Source of the DNA: Silene latifolia
Taxonomy: Eukaryota; Streptophyta; Magnoliopsida; Caryophyllales; Caryophyllaceae
Assembly: GCF_048544455.1 (NCBI RefSeq)
Contig: NC_133537.1
Coordinates: 18,475,541-18,539,540 of the forward strand
DNA: 64,000 nt
Direction of reading: 5' to 3'
Part shown: positions 63,342-64,000 of the stretch, in pieces
Layout: every line of letters begins with the position of its first letter
How positions within the stretch are numbered: position 1 is the stretch's first letter
Program-made: the position numbers and the translations under genes
Notes under the pieces: model-generated
Databases searched by the model: none
The model's input: only the letters and a program-made list of their open reading frames with translations
What the model was told of the DNA's origin: nothing

Positions 63342-63813
63342 GATTGATTAATTAATCTACTAATTTTACATATTTGGTTAATGACATATTCAGATAGCAT
63401 ATTGGCCGAAATCTAGGTCATGTTTGGTACTCAGCTGATTAATATTAGCAGAAGCAGATTGGTAAAGCAGATTAAAAATGACAGATTGGATTGACAGGTT
63501 TGACTAGCATATTTCAATTAGCAGATTTAGGCCGTTTGGCAAACGGCATGAGCAAGTTAATGATAGCCGATAGCGTTAGCAGAATACGGTTGGCAGATTT
63601 TAGTAGCAGGTTTGACCATCATATTAAATTAGCAGAATTGAAAAAACGTGTTTGGTAACTAGCAGATTATATGACAAATCTACCATTTCCATGTATAAAC
63701 TCAATACGCTATTACAATATGCTGCTATTCAAAAATAGTAGATTCCGGTCTATATGCTATCTGAATATGTCATTAACCAAACACATAAAATTAGTAGATT
63801 GATTGGTCAAACC
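63342..63813. repeat. Inverted repeat with ~70-bp arms (MITE cluster)
   Basis: The left arm 63342-63415 and right arm 63740-63813 are reverse complements with few differences (words AATCTACTAATTTTA, TTTGGTTAATGACATATTCA, GATAGCATAT). Between and beyond them, units such as TGTTTGG(C/T)AA...AGCAGATT recur (about 63420-63660 and 63846-64000), suggesting several overlapping copies of one MITE family cut by the window edge. Confidence 0.7.
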
Positions 63814-64000
63814 ACTTTTTAAGCTGGAATCTACTAATTTCACATAGGCCATGTTTGGCAAACAGCAGAAGCAGATTTGTAATAGCGGATAACGTTAGCA
63901 GATTACGATTAGTAGATTTTAATAGCAGGTTTGACTATCAAATTAAATTAGCAGATTTAAAAAAGGGTGTTTGGTAATTAGCAGATTATTGGATAATTAG

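Overview
This is nuclear DNA from a flowering plant, almost certainly a eudicot. The evidence is GT-AG split genes with short introns, a HANABA TARANU-type GATA factor, AT-rich intergenic DNA full of MITEs and Helitron-like ends, and plant-type Copia, Gypsy, CACTA, Cassandra and L1 elements. The motif style (GAGACGGTCTCA-like repeats, CTCCCTCC-ended Stowaways) would suit Caryophyllales, but that is only an impression.

Three host genes can be supported. At the left edge is the 3' part of an ERD6-like sugar transporter (+, exons 68-1509). Converging on it is a complete five-exon alpha/beta-hydrolase gene (-, 5269-1773), whose catalytic Ser, Asp and His are all visible and whose long intron 2 carries a Stowaway MITE. 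At about 54 kb is a complete two-exon GATA factor of the HAN/GATA18 type (+, 53872-55111), with a three-unit tandem repeat in its only intron.

The stretch 7.9-33.5 kb is one nested stack of mobile elements. A Copia LTR retrotransposon (7924-33520, 5-bp target duplication AGCTA) is the host. Into its leader went a CACTA transposon (8433-14364), which itself took a solo LTR of the 5S-rRNA-bearing Cassandra family (10799-11113, 5-bp duplication). Into its gag region went a Gypsy-like element in reverse orientation (14536-20530). Into its 3' LTR went a nearly full-length L1-type LINE (25287-33432), and into ORF1 of that LINE went a second, 5'-truncated LINE (27709-28308, 17-bp duplication). LTR comparisons by eye (about 4.5% for the Copia, about 2-3% for the Gypsy-like element) agree with the order of nesting.

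From 33.5 to 53.7 kb I see no host gene. The region holds Stowaway-, Tourist- and hAT-type MITEs with readable target duplications, four Helitron-like 3' ends in the whole window (two of them on 560-bp and 2-kb relatives of one family), LTR-element remnants at 47.8-51.2 kb, and long AT and AAT microsatellites. Right of the GATA gene (55.2-64 kb) are a 216-bp tandem duplication, three small MITEs, a 5'-truncated LINE on the minus strand related to the 25-33 kb LINE, and an inverted-repeat cluster at the right edge. I found no tRNA or functional rRNA gene, no CRISPR array and no obviously new gene system. What is most notable is the depth and legibility of the nesting.
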